Positions 22,735-34,199 of a DNA stretch of 64,000 nt are shown here, one piece after another (within the stretch, counting starts at the first letter, position 1; every line of letters begins with the position of its first letter). The stretch is from Punica granatum (Eukaryota > Streptophyta > Magnoliopsida > Myrtales > Lythraceae): contig NC_045127.1 in assembly GCF_007655135.1 (NCBI RefSeq), positions 10,363,001-10,427,000 of the forward strand. Direction: 5' to 3'. A model generated the notes under the pieces. The model saw only the letters and a list, made by a program, of their open reading frames with translations. It made no database searches and was not told where the DNA came from. Position numbers and translations under genes: made by a program.

Positions 22735-25700
22735 TTAGATTGAATCATCAGAGAAGGCGAATGAGCAGTTAGACGATCCCTGAGAAGCCGCATTATCCCG
22801 AGGCTGGGGCAGGGGCGACGAACGGACGGGTGGAGACAGTATTAGACCCTTGGTGAAGTCGGCCTCGGGCCTAGTGGGCTCGACGTGTCTGATTTCCTTG
22901 AGCATAGCGACCACATCCTTCATCATCGGGCGGTTGTCGGGTCTCATGCTCACGCAGAGGAACGAGACGGCGAGCGTCTGTAGCATCTCGTGCATTGCGG
23001 GATCCGCCCTCCCCTGCAGCTTTGTGTCTAGTATGTCCGCTGGGTCCCGCTTCGCAGCAAGGTGGTCACGGACCCACTGGACCAAGTGTGCCCCCCCTGG
23101 CAGTGTGGGGTCCAACGGGTGCCTTCCCGTTAAAACCTCGAGAAGGACCACCCCGAAACTGTACACGTCGCTCTTTTCTGTGATATTTTGCGTCGACGCA
23201 TGCTCTGTTGATCAAATGGAAAGAAAAAAGGAGGAAAAACTTTTGTTAAGACACATTATATGACTTCTGTCAATAGTAACATTTCCAAGTCACTAGAATT
23301 AACCTGGAGCCATGTAGCCGTAAGAACCGGCAAGATAAGGTCTTTGGCTTGGCTTCATGAGGTCTTTGCCAGGGCTCACGGTCCGTGCTAGTCCGAAGTC
23401 GGCGAGATAGGGCTCATTCCTTGGGCCCAAAAGGACGTTCATGGCCTTGACATCCCCGTGTAGAATTGCCGGCACGCAATCATGGTGCAAGTAGGCTAGT
23501 GCATCCGCCACTCCTAGCACGATGTCGTACCTGTCCTCCCATTCTGCTCCTCCTCCTGGCTTCCCAGTATTCCCAGCGCCATGGAGCACCGAACTAAGAC
23601 TTCCATTGGGCAGGTAGTCGTAAAAGAGCAGTTTCATGCTGTGGTTTGAGCACCAGCCAAGGAGCCGAATAATGTTCTTGTGACGGATTGAACCCAAGGT
23701 CTGAATCTCAGAATCAAATGCACCCAACTCCTCGGATGACCACATTTTCTTTACTGCTAGCGTCTCCCCGCTCGAGATCATCACTCTGTAGACAACCCCA
23801 GAGCTTCCGGTACCAATGACATTGGATGATGTAAGGTTCTTAATGATGTCATCGATCGAGACTTCGAGCTTCTGGTATAGCGTCATCTGCCATGTCTCAT
23901 GTTCTGATAGGTCTTTGCTCGAGATGCGATGTCGGAGTAAGAAGTAGATAGTGACCAGCAGTATCACGACACTGGCACTGACAAGGATCAACATTAGCAG
24001 TTTTGAGGCTGATTTCACCCTGGCCGGGTCCGCTGGTGTTACGACCCCGGACTCATCAGAGATGTACAGGCCTCGATTGCCTGTGAGATCGCTGAGAGGG
24101 AGCTTCTTGAAGAATGGGGTGTTGGGCAATTCTCCTGAGAAGTCATTGAAAGAGATATTGAGGGAGACAAGGTTCTGAAGGCCTGCGAGTATGTGCAGGT
24201 TTCCTTCGAGGTTATTGTGGGAAAGGTCGAGAGTTCCTAGCCTGGTGAGGCTGGAGAACTGGGGCGGTATCTTGCCGGTGAGTTGGTTGCGGCTGAGATT
24301 GAGAGAGATCTCAAGGGACGAAATTAGGCCCAGTTCCTTCGGGATTTCACCCGAGAAGAAATTGCTTCCAAGGTCGAGCATTTGAAGCTTCCTGCAGGAC
24401 AAGATCTCCGCCGGGATCGGTCCTGATAATTGGTTCTTCCCCAGATTGAGTTTCGACAGTTCGGTTAGTGACCCGATGCTCTGGTTCAGCTCCCGTGTGA
24501 GCCTATTGTCTGAGATGTCCACAAACTGCAAGCTCACCGGAAGCGTATTGGGGAATGAACCAGTGAGACCATTTGAATGCAGATCAACAAACTCGATTTT
24601 CTCGCATCCTGCTATTGTTGGAGGAATCCCCCCTATGAATCTGTTTTCACTGAGATCGAGGAAATTCAGGATCTTAAGCTTTCCGATCTCTGAAGGAATG
24701 GTGCCTGAGAGCCTATTGCGATTCAACCGGACGCGGTACAGGGCCGAGCAGTTCCCTATATTGGGCGGTATGAAGCCAGATAGATCATTGGAGAGTAATA
24801 GAAGCTTGGTGAGGTTTTTCAATTCGAATATCTCCTTCGGGATCGAACCGGAGATGTTGTTGTAAGAGAGATCGAGCGCCTGGAGACTCTGACACTGCGA
24901 GAGGCTCCCGGGGATTTCGCCTGTGAGCCTGTTCTGCCACGCGAAGAACAGAGTCAAGCTCTTAAGTTCCCCCACTGAATCTGGAATTCCGCCGGAGAGA
25001 TCGTTATTATCGACTTCCAGATGAGTCAGCGCAGTGCAGTTGGTGATCTCAGCAGGAATTGCACCTGACAACTGATTGACACTGAGCTGAAGCTCTTCGA
25101 GCTTGGAGAGGTCCCCAAGCGTCCTCGGGATGCTGCCTGTTAAGAGATTCTCCGACAGGTCGAGGACCACGAGCTCGCTGCAGCTCCCGAGCACTTCAGG
25201 TATTGGACCGACTAAGCCATTCTGCCACAGAAGCACGCTCTGGAGCTTGCTGAGCTCCCCAATTCTCTTGGGAAGCGACCCGGAAATGGAATTCTGGTAC
25301 AAGTACAGGTTCTGTAGCTCGCTGCAGTCCCCGATATCTTCGGGAATCGGACCTGATATCAGGGTCGTATATATTGCAATAGTCTGAATCCTCCTCAGCT
25401 TCCCTATCGATGCTGGGAGGCTTCCCGAGAGGCTGGTCTCCGCGAGGCCGAGTATGACCAAGTCGGTGCAGTTCCCAATCTCCTCCGGCAGCTCACCCTG
25501 AAGGTTCTTGTTCCCGCCTGCACGGAAAACCTGCAACCTGCTCAGTGCCCCGATGCTTCTAGGAACTTCTCCGCTGAGCTGGTTGTCGAAGAGCGTCAGG
25601 TTAGTGAGGTCCGACAGGTTCCCGATATCGGAAGGAATCTCCCCTTCCAGGAAATTCGAGTTCAGGGCCAGGCTCTCCAGCTTGCTCAGCCCGCATATCT

Positions 25701-26142
25701 CCACCGGGATTCCCCCAGTGAGAGAGTTGTCGCTGAAGTCGATAAACCGGAGTTCCCGGTACTCCCCGAGCTCCTTGGGGATGGTCCCAGTGAGGTTAGC
25801 GGAAGAAAGGACGAGGGTCCGGAGGGACCTGAGGGGAGCGAAATTCGAGGGCAGCGAGCCCTGCAGGTCAACCGACTTTAAGCTCACCTCAATGACATCT
25901 CCCTTGGAGTCACAGGCGATCCCGAACCACCTGCACGGGGTGGGGTGCGAGGGGTCCCAGGAGGCCAGCGCATTCCCAGAGAAGTTGAGGCTGTCCTTCC
26001 ATGCCAAGAGGGCTTGGCCCTGGACATCAATGGAGTGGACAAGGGGGAAGTAGGTGAAGAGAGAGTTCAATGACAGTATCAACAAGGTGGAGGATAAGAT
26101 GCTTATGCTGCTGCTTCTGCTTATGCTCAGAGCTGCAGGCAT
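22735..26142 (-). CDS. LRR receptor-like kinase of the RGI/RGFR group (RGI3-like)
   Basis: Plasma-membrane receptor kinase, 1102 aa. Exons 23304-26142 and 22735-23204; the 99-bp intron lies in the kinase domain at the APE motif. A signal peptide (about 1-37) is followed by an LRR N-cap with a paired-Cys region and more than 20 LRRs, a transmembrane helix (about 713-735, LLMLILVSASVVILLV), and a kinase domain with P-loop GTGSSGVVY (about 776), HGDVKAMN (about 893) and DFGLA (about 914). Gly replaces Arg before the catalytic Asp, so this is a non-RD kinase. The ectodomain has RAGGNKN (about 207), the RxGG motif used by peptide receptors of this group to bind the C-terminal Asn of RGF/CLEL peptides. 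Repeat order and kinase sequence resemble Arabidopsis At4g26540, with SKM2 as second choice (from memory). It probably perceives a root-meristem growth-factor-type peptide. Confidence 0.93.
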
Positions 26143-29100
26143 TGCTGCGAGAAGGAAGAGAGAGTGAAGCAGGAGAGGGAGAGAAGAGGAAGAGGAAGAA
26201 GATGGGATGAATCAGTTTTGGGATTGTAGAGGGGGAAACCCCATGTTTATTGTTTATACTACAAGGAATAGAAATGGCACAGCAGCAGCAGATCCAGGCC
26301 AATCCAGATCATGAACAGAGCACAGCAGCATGCTTCTCTCACCTTGGTTTTCCCATTATTTATTTAAATATTAATTGTACTTCTATATGGGCATGGACGC
26401 TAAATTCTATTCTATCATATCATTGGGTGATGGAGATAGGTTTCTCTCCCTTAGGGATGAAAACGATAATTTTTCTTTCGGCTGTAAGAGAGGTTTATGA
26501 GCTTAGCAAAGAGATTTAGGGAAAAAAAAAATGAATTCGAAGAGTTTCACTGGCGAAAATCGAAACATAATCTATTGGTTCTAGGCAAAGCCTTGTCTCT
26601 ATGCATGTAGTTCACCCTCGTTCCCATATGGAATGATCTTTGGTTAGCTTGTGTCCGCTGTACATAATTTGGATGCTTCTGGATGACCAAAAGGGTTGAT
26701 TGCTCAGTAGCTTAGCCTTTCGACTCGGGGCCAAATTCGTTATATAATCGATATCGGAATCATGATTGTTCATACTGCAGAAATAATTCAATCCTTGGCC
26801 TTGTCCAATGCGATGAAATAATTCAATTCTTTTTTTTTCTACAGTGATTCCTCTCCCATTCCATTTCAGTTTTTCTGATATTGCTCATATTACCAGAAAA
26901 GATTATGAAAATAAGAAGATATTCTCCATTTCCAATCTTCTGAGAAAAGGAAAAGGAAACAAGGAAAAGTGAAAAAACAGCCTTCCAAGAGGATTGCTGG
27001 GACAAAATTTGGAAAAACCTGTTTCCATTTGCAGTGGTATTGGAAAACATGTTAGAAAGTGAAAAATTATTTCTACAAAGTGAAAACTACAAGCTTCTTT
27101 CTCTCTTAACGATTGGAGTAGCGTTGTTACAAGATCTATAAACTTAGATAAGCCTGACATCAGAAGAAGATACTACGAGCGGAGTTGCAACGAGATTTTT
27201 TCATGACTCGTTGTTAATCGAGAAGCGGATTTCATTTTATCGATCGGAATAAGATTAACTAATGGTTAAAATAAGGCATGGTCCATTGTATGTTTATAAA
27301 AGTAGATTATCAATGCTACCTAAAAGAGCCTACACTAACACAGACACACTCACTCGAAAAAGTGGTCCATTAATATTCATGTGCCAGCAGAGTGTGAGTT
27401 GGCCATGTGTGCTCTACCCAGTCCTGGTCCATTAACTTTCCCCCATTTTCCCAATTTGATAAAAACAAATATTGAATTAACAAAACAATTTTCTTATTTT
27501 CTGACAAGAAATTTAAATAGCAAAAAGCACCAAAAAAGAAGGAAAATGAAAAAGAAAATTTGGAAGTCTCCGAATAGAAGTCATCTATGGGTTATGCACA
27601 CACAAAAATTTATATGTTAGCTTCGAGTCAATCCACATTATATGTTCGACCACTTTGACAATCTTTCAAAAGAGATCTTTTTTTTTTTTGGTTCGTTCGA
27701 TCAATCAAATTTAGATTTGTTATTGATTGATATACAATGGGCACGAAAATTTTACTTAATACATGATGACATGGTAGAATTTCTGAATATAAATAATCAC
27801 CATTGTAAACTTCAAGGTACTGCATTTTTGTTCAATGGGTTGAAGTTTGAAAACTCGAATTTGGTTTCGATATTCCGTGCCCGTTGCATGAATATATCAT
27901 TTCTGGGGATCTAGATCGATTGCTTTGTTACGAGGATACACAACACTCCAATTATCTTATTATATAACACAAGTGAAGTGCACATGCGAGCAAAGGAATA
28001 TGCTAATGTATTAATTAAATTAGGGTATAACAATTTCTTTTTTACATTATTAATATCATAATATGCAAATCTGGCCTTGCTGTCGGGTGACTTTTGGCCT
28101 TTAAATCGAATATAAAAGGGGACAAAAAAAAAGGGGAAAGTGGGAAGAAAGGAAAATAGATTCGGTTTTTTTTTTCCTAATTTCACGATTTATTATCGTT
28201 AAAATCGTCAGAATCCAACATAAGGAACAAGATATAATTCTTCCAATGGTCAGGAGAGATGATGGATCTGTCGTGCCCCAAAATTTTAAAAATATGAAGT
28301 CACGGGATTGATCTAAAACAATATATTTTAATTATTTCCTTTGCAAAATTACAAATCTGTGCTAAATTAATTAATTGGGCAGGGGACTATATATAATCAT
28401 CACGTGAGACCTTGAAAACTTCTTGAAATGATTTGTAGGATGCTTCGGACATTTTTTGGGGGCTCTACCTCCGTACTAATTCAATTCATTAAAAAATTAT
28501 GATAAATTCTCCAAGATAAATCATTGAAAATTTAGGTTTTCAGGTCAATGATTAAACAGTTATGAAATACAAAAACATCATGAAAAGGAAGTTCAAGTCA
28601 CGTACCATCATTTAAGCTCCATGAACATTCAATTTTTATATCAACTAGCTAATCTATTACCCGTTCATTATGCGAAATTTATTTTTGATTTTTTTGATGA
28701 AATTCTTTGCTGAAGACTTGTTAGGATCATATCAACCATCATTTATATATGGGTTGTCATATATTTTGATTTGATCAAAATTGATTTATATTTAATAAAA
28801 TTCATGTTACTATTAATGTATTTATTTATATTACAAAATGTGTTATTTTATGATAAATAATGAATGTGTTATTTTATGAAAAATGTTATGTACGAATAAA
28901 CCAAGTTCAATATTATAAGTTAAAACAAAGTTCTCTATATATAAAAATAATAATAGGGGTACTAACAAATTAATAAATTATTCATATATTTAAATACCAT
29001 AGTTAAGATAACAAGAGTTAAAAAAAAATTACTGACCTAATAGTTGAATAAAAAAGAACATATTATTTTATTTATATAATTTTACAGAAAATAATTATCT

Positions 29101-29760
29101 CCAAAGACAAACAGTTTTTTTCTTTTATAAAAAAGGATTCGAATAAGATATACTAAATTAATATTTCAAGAATAAATTATTCAAAGTATAATTTCTCACA
29201 CTATATTGTTAGAGTATATATTTTAATACATTCATAGGTAGAATAATATTTGCAAGTTAAAAAAAATAACTACCTATTTTTATATGCTTGTCTAATTTTT
29301 CTTATATTAAAATAAAATAACTACTCTTAAGTGGGGATATACCTAATTTTTATATACTTTTCTAATATTCTTGTATAAAAATTAAATAACTTTTTTTCTT
29401 AAATGTGGAATTCTTAAATTCAATTTTTCTATATGTCTACAATTCTTAGTAATCATTTATTTTAAAAAAGCATATACGCGATGAATTGCAAACTCCTTTT
29501 GTAATTAATATTTAACCTAATAGATATTAATTTGTCACTTCATGAACTTTGACATTTGTCTTTTTTTTTTTTTGCACTTTCACCATCAGTTTAGATTTTT
29601 TAGAGTTGTTTCTAAAATTATTTTTGGAAAGGTGATGAGAAACATTTAAATTAAGAACTTTGATTCGTACTTTATTTGATTCTACAAATAAATAATTTCG
29701 TATTGGTGGCTTTTTAAGCAAGTTAATCAAAATCCGAGTCTATATATAATATCATGATAG
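26143..29760. other. Intergenic, upstream of the receptor kinase
   Basis: The first few hundred bases upstream of 26142 should hold the receptor-kinase leader (purine-rich GAGAGGAAGAGGAAGA on the plus strand). The rest is strongly AT-rich. No ORF has a recognisable domain. Confidence 0.55.
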
Positions 29761-30074
29761 AATACTTATGAGTGGACTATCACTGTCGCCCTTCACTTAT
29801 TCATTAGCAACCGTTTTTGTCCATGACATATTTTTGCCACCAATTAGTCTCAAACTTTGGCATTCCGTCTAATATTTATACCCTTCCATTATCTTCCGTG
29901 ACGAAAAATTCATTGACGGCGTTATGTTTTCCGTCACTTTTCCGTCACGGAAGGATATAAATGTTAAACGGAATACCAACGTTTGGGGCTAATTGGTGGC
30001 AAAATATGTTAGGGGCAAAAATGGTTGTTAATGAATAAGTGGAGGACGACAGTGATAATCTACTCAATACTTAT
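29761..30074. mobile_element. Foldback MITE, probably Mutator-like, with 9-bp target duplication
   Basis: The element at 29770-30065 (296 bp) is flanked by AATACTTAT on both sides (29761-29769 and 30066-30074). Each arm is about 118 bp, and the arms are inverted repeats of each other with roughly four in five bases matching. The left arm starts GAGTGGACTATCACTGTCG and the right arm reads GAGTAGATTATCACTGTCG in reverse complement. The short centre contains TTCCGTGACG and CCGTCACGGA. A 9-bp target duplication and long inverted arms are typical of MULE-derived MITEs. It has no coding capacity. Confidence 0.85.
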
Positions 30075-30398
30075 TATCAATTTTACAATAGTACATCTTG
30101 TTTAGATTTACTTATTTTTAATTGTAATTGATATTTCAGCCAAAAAAAATTATTGATATTTATTATTTTACTATAAAAAGAAAATTTGAAAAAATATTAT
30201 AGATAGATAGATTGAAAGTAACAAAATATAAAATATCTAATATAAATAATTAATTTTTTAATTATCAAGCAGTTCCCGAGAGCTAGAGAAAGACAATATG
30301 AAGAGATTGAGATGGCTTACAACGATCTTTATTGCAAGATTACTTATATGTAGTAAATTAAAGTACTTAATTAACGTGAAATCGGATAATGAGAAACT

Positions 30399-30634
30399 GA
30401 GAATTGGATTGAGAGTTATCTAATTTTAACTTTAACTTTAACTCAACACACTACACAACAAAAATACACATTTCCCAATTCAAAAATTTTAACTTTAACT
30501 TTAACTCAACACACTACACAACAAAAACACACGTTTCCCAAGTCAAATTTATAATCACATTTCATTTGTCATTTTCCACAATCAAAATCAAAATCAAAAT
30601 CAAAGTAACTTTAACTCTGAATCCAAACGGTACC
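30399..30634 (-). mobile_element. Tourist-like MITE, inverted copy of 32105-32343
   Basis: The right end CTCTGAATCCAAACGG is the inverse of the left end of the element at 32105. The interior has two tandem units of about 63 bp (30424-30486 and 30487-30549), each with TTTAACTTTAACTCAACACA and ACACAACAAAAA, followed by a repeated ATCAAA tract. It aligns throughout with the reverse complement of 32105-32343. The left terminus is degraded and no target duplication is visible. Confidence 0.72.
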
Positions 30635-30727
30635 TGACACTTCGTCCTCAGTGGCACATCCTGGTGACCACTTCAATTCTTATAGATCTCAAATATAGAT
30701 CTATGGGTTGATCTTAGATCCAGTTAG

Positions 30728-30752
30728 CTATATATATATATATATATATATA
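30728..30752. repeat. AT dinucleotide microsatellite
   Basis: About 12 AT/TA units in a row. Confidence 0.9.
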
Positions 30753-32101
30753 AACGGCTTGATCCGTTTAAATTCCTACATGGTTCATAATTCCTGGAAT
30801 GCATCGCTCTAGGAATCCTTTCTTTTATCACTCATCCAAAATTTCAAAGTTCACCTGCTCAGACAATAGATGGATGTTTCCAATGCCTAAAGGCACCTGA
30901 TTTAACAGAAAATTATCATCCGTGTTTGCAAAATGAAAGAGGATACTTATCGGGAGGATTCGTAAAATAATTCATGTTAATATGTTATTACGTTTAGTGT
31001 AAATTACTTGTTTCAACCGATTTCAAGGGATTAGACCGAACTTAACACTCAATAAGAAACCCTAACCGCTAGAAAAGTGGCCATGAATATGGATGCAGTA
31101 TATGAGAGTAGTAGTTCGTTATCAGTTCAATCCCAATTCCAAAGAGCATACAGACAAGATTACGATTTAATCAGGTTATAAATTTAAAATTAGATAATAT
31201 ATATATTTTTTTGTTTATAAGGAAGTTGATAAATTTTTGTTAGAACTTCCAAAGGGATTAAACAAAAAGAAAAAGCAATATATAACCCCAAAACATATTG
31301 CAATTAATTAATGCGTAGAATTTCGGCTGTGTGGAGGTGAATTAGCTGTAAAATGTAGCAATAATTTTCTAACAATCAATCGTGCAAAGGAGAATATAAC
31401 ACGTCCGACTATTATAAAGATTTCATGGTGTAACAAACCAGAATTCTATTTAATTTGTCTGAGATTACACACATCTAATCACATGAATATGATCCGATCT
31501 TAATATCTTGGTAGTATATTAGATAAGGAAAAGAAAATGTTGTAGGGGAACGATTGGATGAGAATCAGATCAATTTGACAAAAATATTATTTCAATTTAA
31601 TTAAATTAGGATATGTTATAAAATTAAAGTGCACATGACATGACACAATATTGCCCGAGTCTACTAATTAATTGATTTTCACACTTAATCCAACTCCATC
31701 ATCACTAGCATAATTTTTGTTTTTATTTTGTCAATTTTGACAGAAATGAATTCAAAAGAATCCGAATTTTTTATTGGCTTTGTATATGTTCACCACGTCA
31801 CAGCTACCTCTTTAAAAGAAAAAAAAATCATATATGTATTTTTTTTTCACTTATGAAATCACGAGATGTCATCTATTTATCAGTTGATACTAATTCCTAT
31901 TCAAGCATCGACTTGTCGTTAGCATACAGTTCTCCCACCGGATTTGAGCTCCTGCACAAGCACAATTTCCCCTTCTAAAAGTGCAATTTGTCAGCCAATG
32001 GTGAATTGATTCAAGCAGTACTAGCTTGTGAATAAATTGAAAAGTTTATGATAAAAGAGTTTTATCGACTGAACCTACTTAAATTGGACTAGTTGGGATC
32101 C
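30753..32101. other. Intergenic between the two inverted MITE copies
   Basis: AT-rich sequence with no recognisable gene or repeat structure. Confidence 0.5.
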
Positions 32102-32104
32102 TTA

Positions 32105-32343
32105 AGGTGCGTTTGGATTCAGAGTTAAAATAATTTTTATTTTTATTTTTATTTTGATTGTGAAAAAGGACAAATGAGATGTGATTGTAAATTTGACTTG
32201 GAAAATGTGTGTTTTTGTTGTGTAGTGTGTTGAGTTAAAGTCAAAGTTAAAATTTTTGACTTGGAAAATATGTGTTTTTATTGTGTAGTATGTTGAGTTA
32301 AAGTTAAAGTTAAAATTTTTTGTTCCTGAATCCAAATAAGGCC
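32105..32343 (+). mobile_element. Tourist-like MITE with TTA target duplication
   Basis: The left terminus AGGTGCGTTTGGATTCAG and the inverted right terminus (AGGCCTTATTTGGATTCAG in reverse complement) form inverted repeats. TTA flanks both sides (32102-32104 and 32344-32346), the 3-bp duplication typical of PIF/Harbinger elements. The interior has two tandem units of about 63 bp (TTGACTTGGAAAATRTGTGT and GTGTTGAGTTAAAGTTAAAG types). It is non-coding and inverted relative to 30399-30634. Confidence 0.78.
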
Positions 32344-32346
32344 TTA

Positions 32347-33774
32347 GATTTTCAAATCTTAAGATACATATAAAAAAATAAAAAGTGTAATTTGTCAAGT
32401 GCACCGTATCTCGTAATTGTAATTTGCGCAAGAGGTAATAATAAGGTGAGAGGGATCGAGATCTTGAGTGGACTAGAAAAAGGCGGATCGATGTAGGATG
32501 GTCCACACTTGACCCATAACGGAACCTTTTTCTACTTGTAATTACTTGGGGCGCACGTGCTTAAGCTTACAAATGTTGATAGATCCATTGATAGATTGAA
32601 TATTTTATGTCATGTCGACTCATTTCATAGTCAATAATTCACCTTTGCATCACTTCTTGATGTCGTGATTAATTGATTAATTGTCGAATTAACCCGTTTT
32701 ATTCAAAACACGTCATTGGAGGGCCTGATTGTTAACTTGGCTAGGGTCTCCCTTTAGATAAGACCCCGTCATTTGTCAAGATCTCTCCAACTTGATTTGT
32801 GATTTCTGACTCCTGAATGTGTCAGTCTTCTTCGAGCAATTATATTTTTTCCCGAAGCATGATTGGTTTCTCAAATCACCTGAAAGATATAACTTGTACA
32901 AATTTTTCCATTTTGTAATTCGATTCAAAAATTTTCTTATCAATATAGCTTTTTTCTCGATATCTTCGATGCATAAGTCAGCAAATATACTCTTTCAATC
33001 GATCGAAAATGTCTCCAAACTGATATCTGAACTTCTTTTCCCTCCCTAGATATCAAGTGTACAATCACTCGATGTACCAGAAGGTTAAGTAAGATGGCTT
33101 CAAAAGATGTCATTTCATGCGATATAATGATTAGCTTGGGTTTTTGTAATTTATGACATTTGCGAGGGCCGAGGTCTTCTTATCTTCTAATATTTTTTTA
33201 TACACCATTTCCCGCATGTATTCTATATATAGTACTTGCAGTTCCCACAATTTATTTTCGTCATGTTTATTTTTATTTTCTCCATTCTCTTAAATAGAAA
33301 AAAAAAATATTATTGGGAGGGATTTATCTTTAGTAGGCCGATTTGATTCAAATTAATCATGAATTCTTCAGACTTCTAAATATGTATCAAGTTGCACATA
33401 AAAAAGAAAAAGAAAAAAAGAATAGAACTCTTTCACCATAAAAAGGTAATTAATATTTCTATTACCTTGAAACTGGTCAGGAACTGATTCTTGTTTAGAT
33501 TTATATACATAATGAATCCAACTGTTACAAAATAAATTTCGAAACAATTATGATGCCTTAGCAACGTGTCAGTGACTGAAGTGGCAAAAGTTTTCCATTG
33601 TTTGGTTTTACATTTTAACCTTTTAGGCTTTTGCTGAAAAGGGAAAAGAATTTACCTTATGCTTTTGATGAAAAGGGCTAATTTAATTTTAACTTAGCTG
33701 GGTCTTTTCTTCACTTTTCTATTTTATTTGCTTTGGCTCCTTTGGTGTCAGTGCCCGATATTTCCATTCTCATT
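32347..33774. other. Intergenic, nothing recognised
   Basis: AT-rich. The open frame at 32819-33049 is short, Phe/Ile-rich and has no family resemblance. Confidence 0.5.
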
Positions 33775-34199
33775 GGCCATGTTTGGTTAACCGAATATTG
33801 AGGAGGATATGATCTCTAAAATCCTAAATTCATATTTGGTAATTATATAATATAAAATTTTTGATGAGTTTCACCGGGATGGAATAATTGAGAAACTAAT
33901 CTCAATCAGGAGTGCGTTATCCCGGGTTAGGATATAATTTCATGCAAAAAGACATTATTGCCCTTGCTTTGACACCCAGTAGAGCAACAATGGAGATGGG
34001 GTGATAGCAGCGACCTAGACTGGACGTGGTGGCTAGTATCGGGTCTCCATCACCATGCAATCAAGGATGGATTAGGGTGATCCTTGAGTCGGAAAAAGTT
34101 ATAAAATTATTTATATAATTATGTCCAATATGTCATTTTTCTTGAAATTATATTTCTTTTCACCCCTCAATTTTACGACAGTAAAATCGGTCTTCGTCA

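Noticed and set aside
28620..28680. CTAGCTAATCTATTACCCG as an inverted Helitron 3' end
   Set aside because: No matching opposite terminus was found within a reasonable distance.
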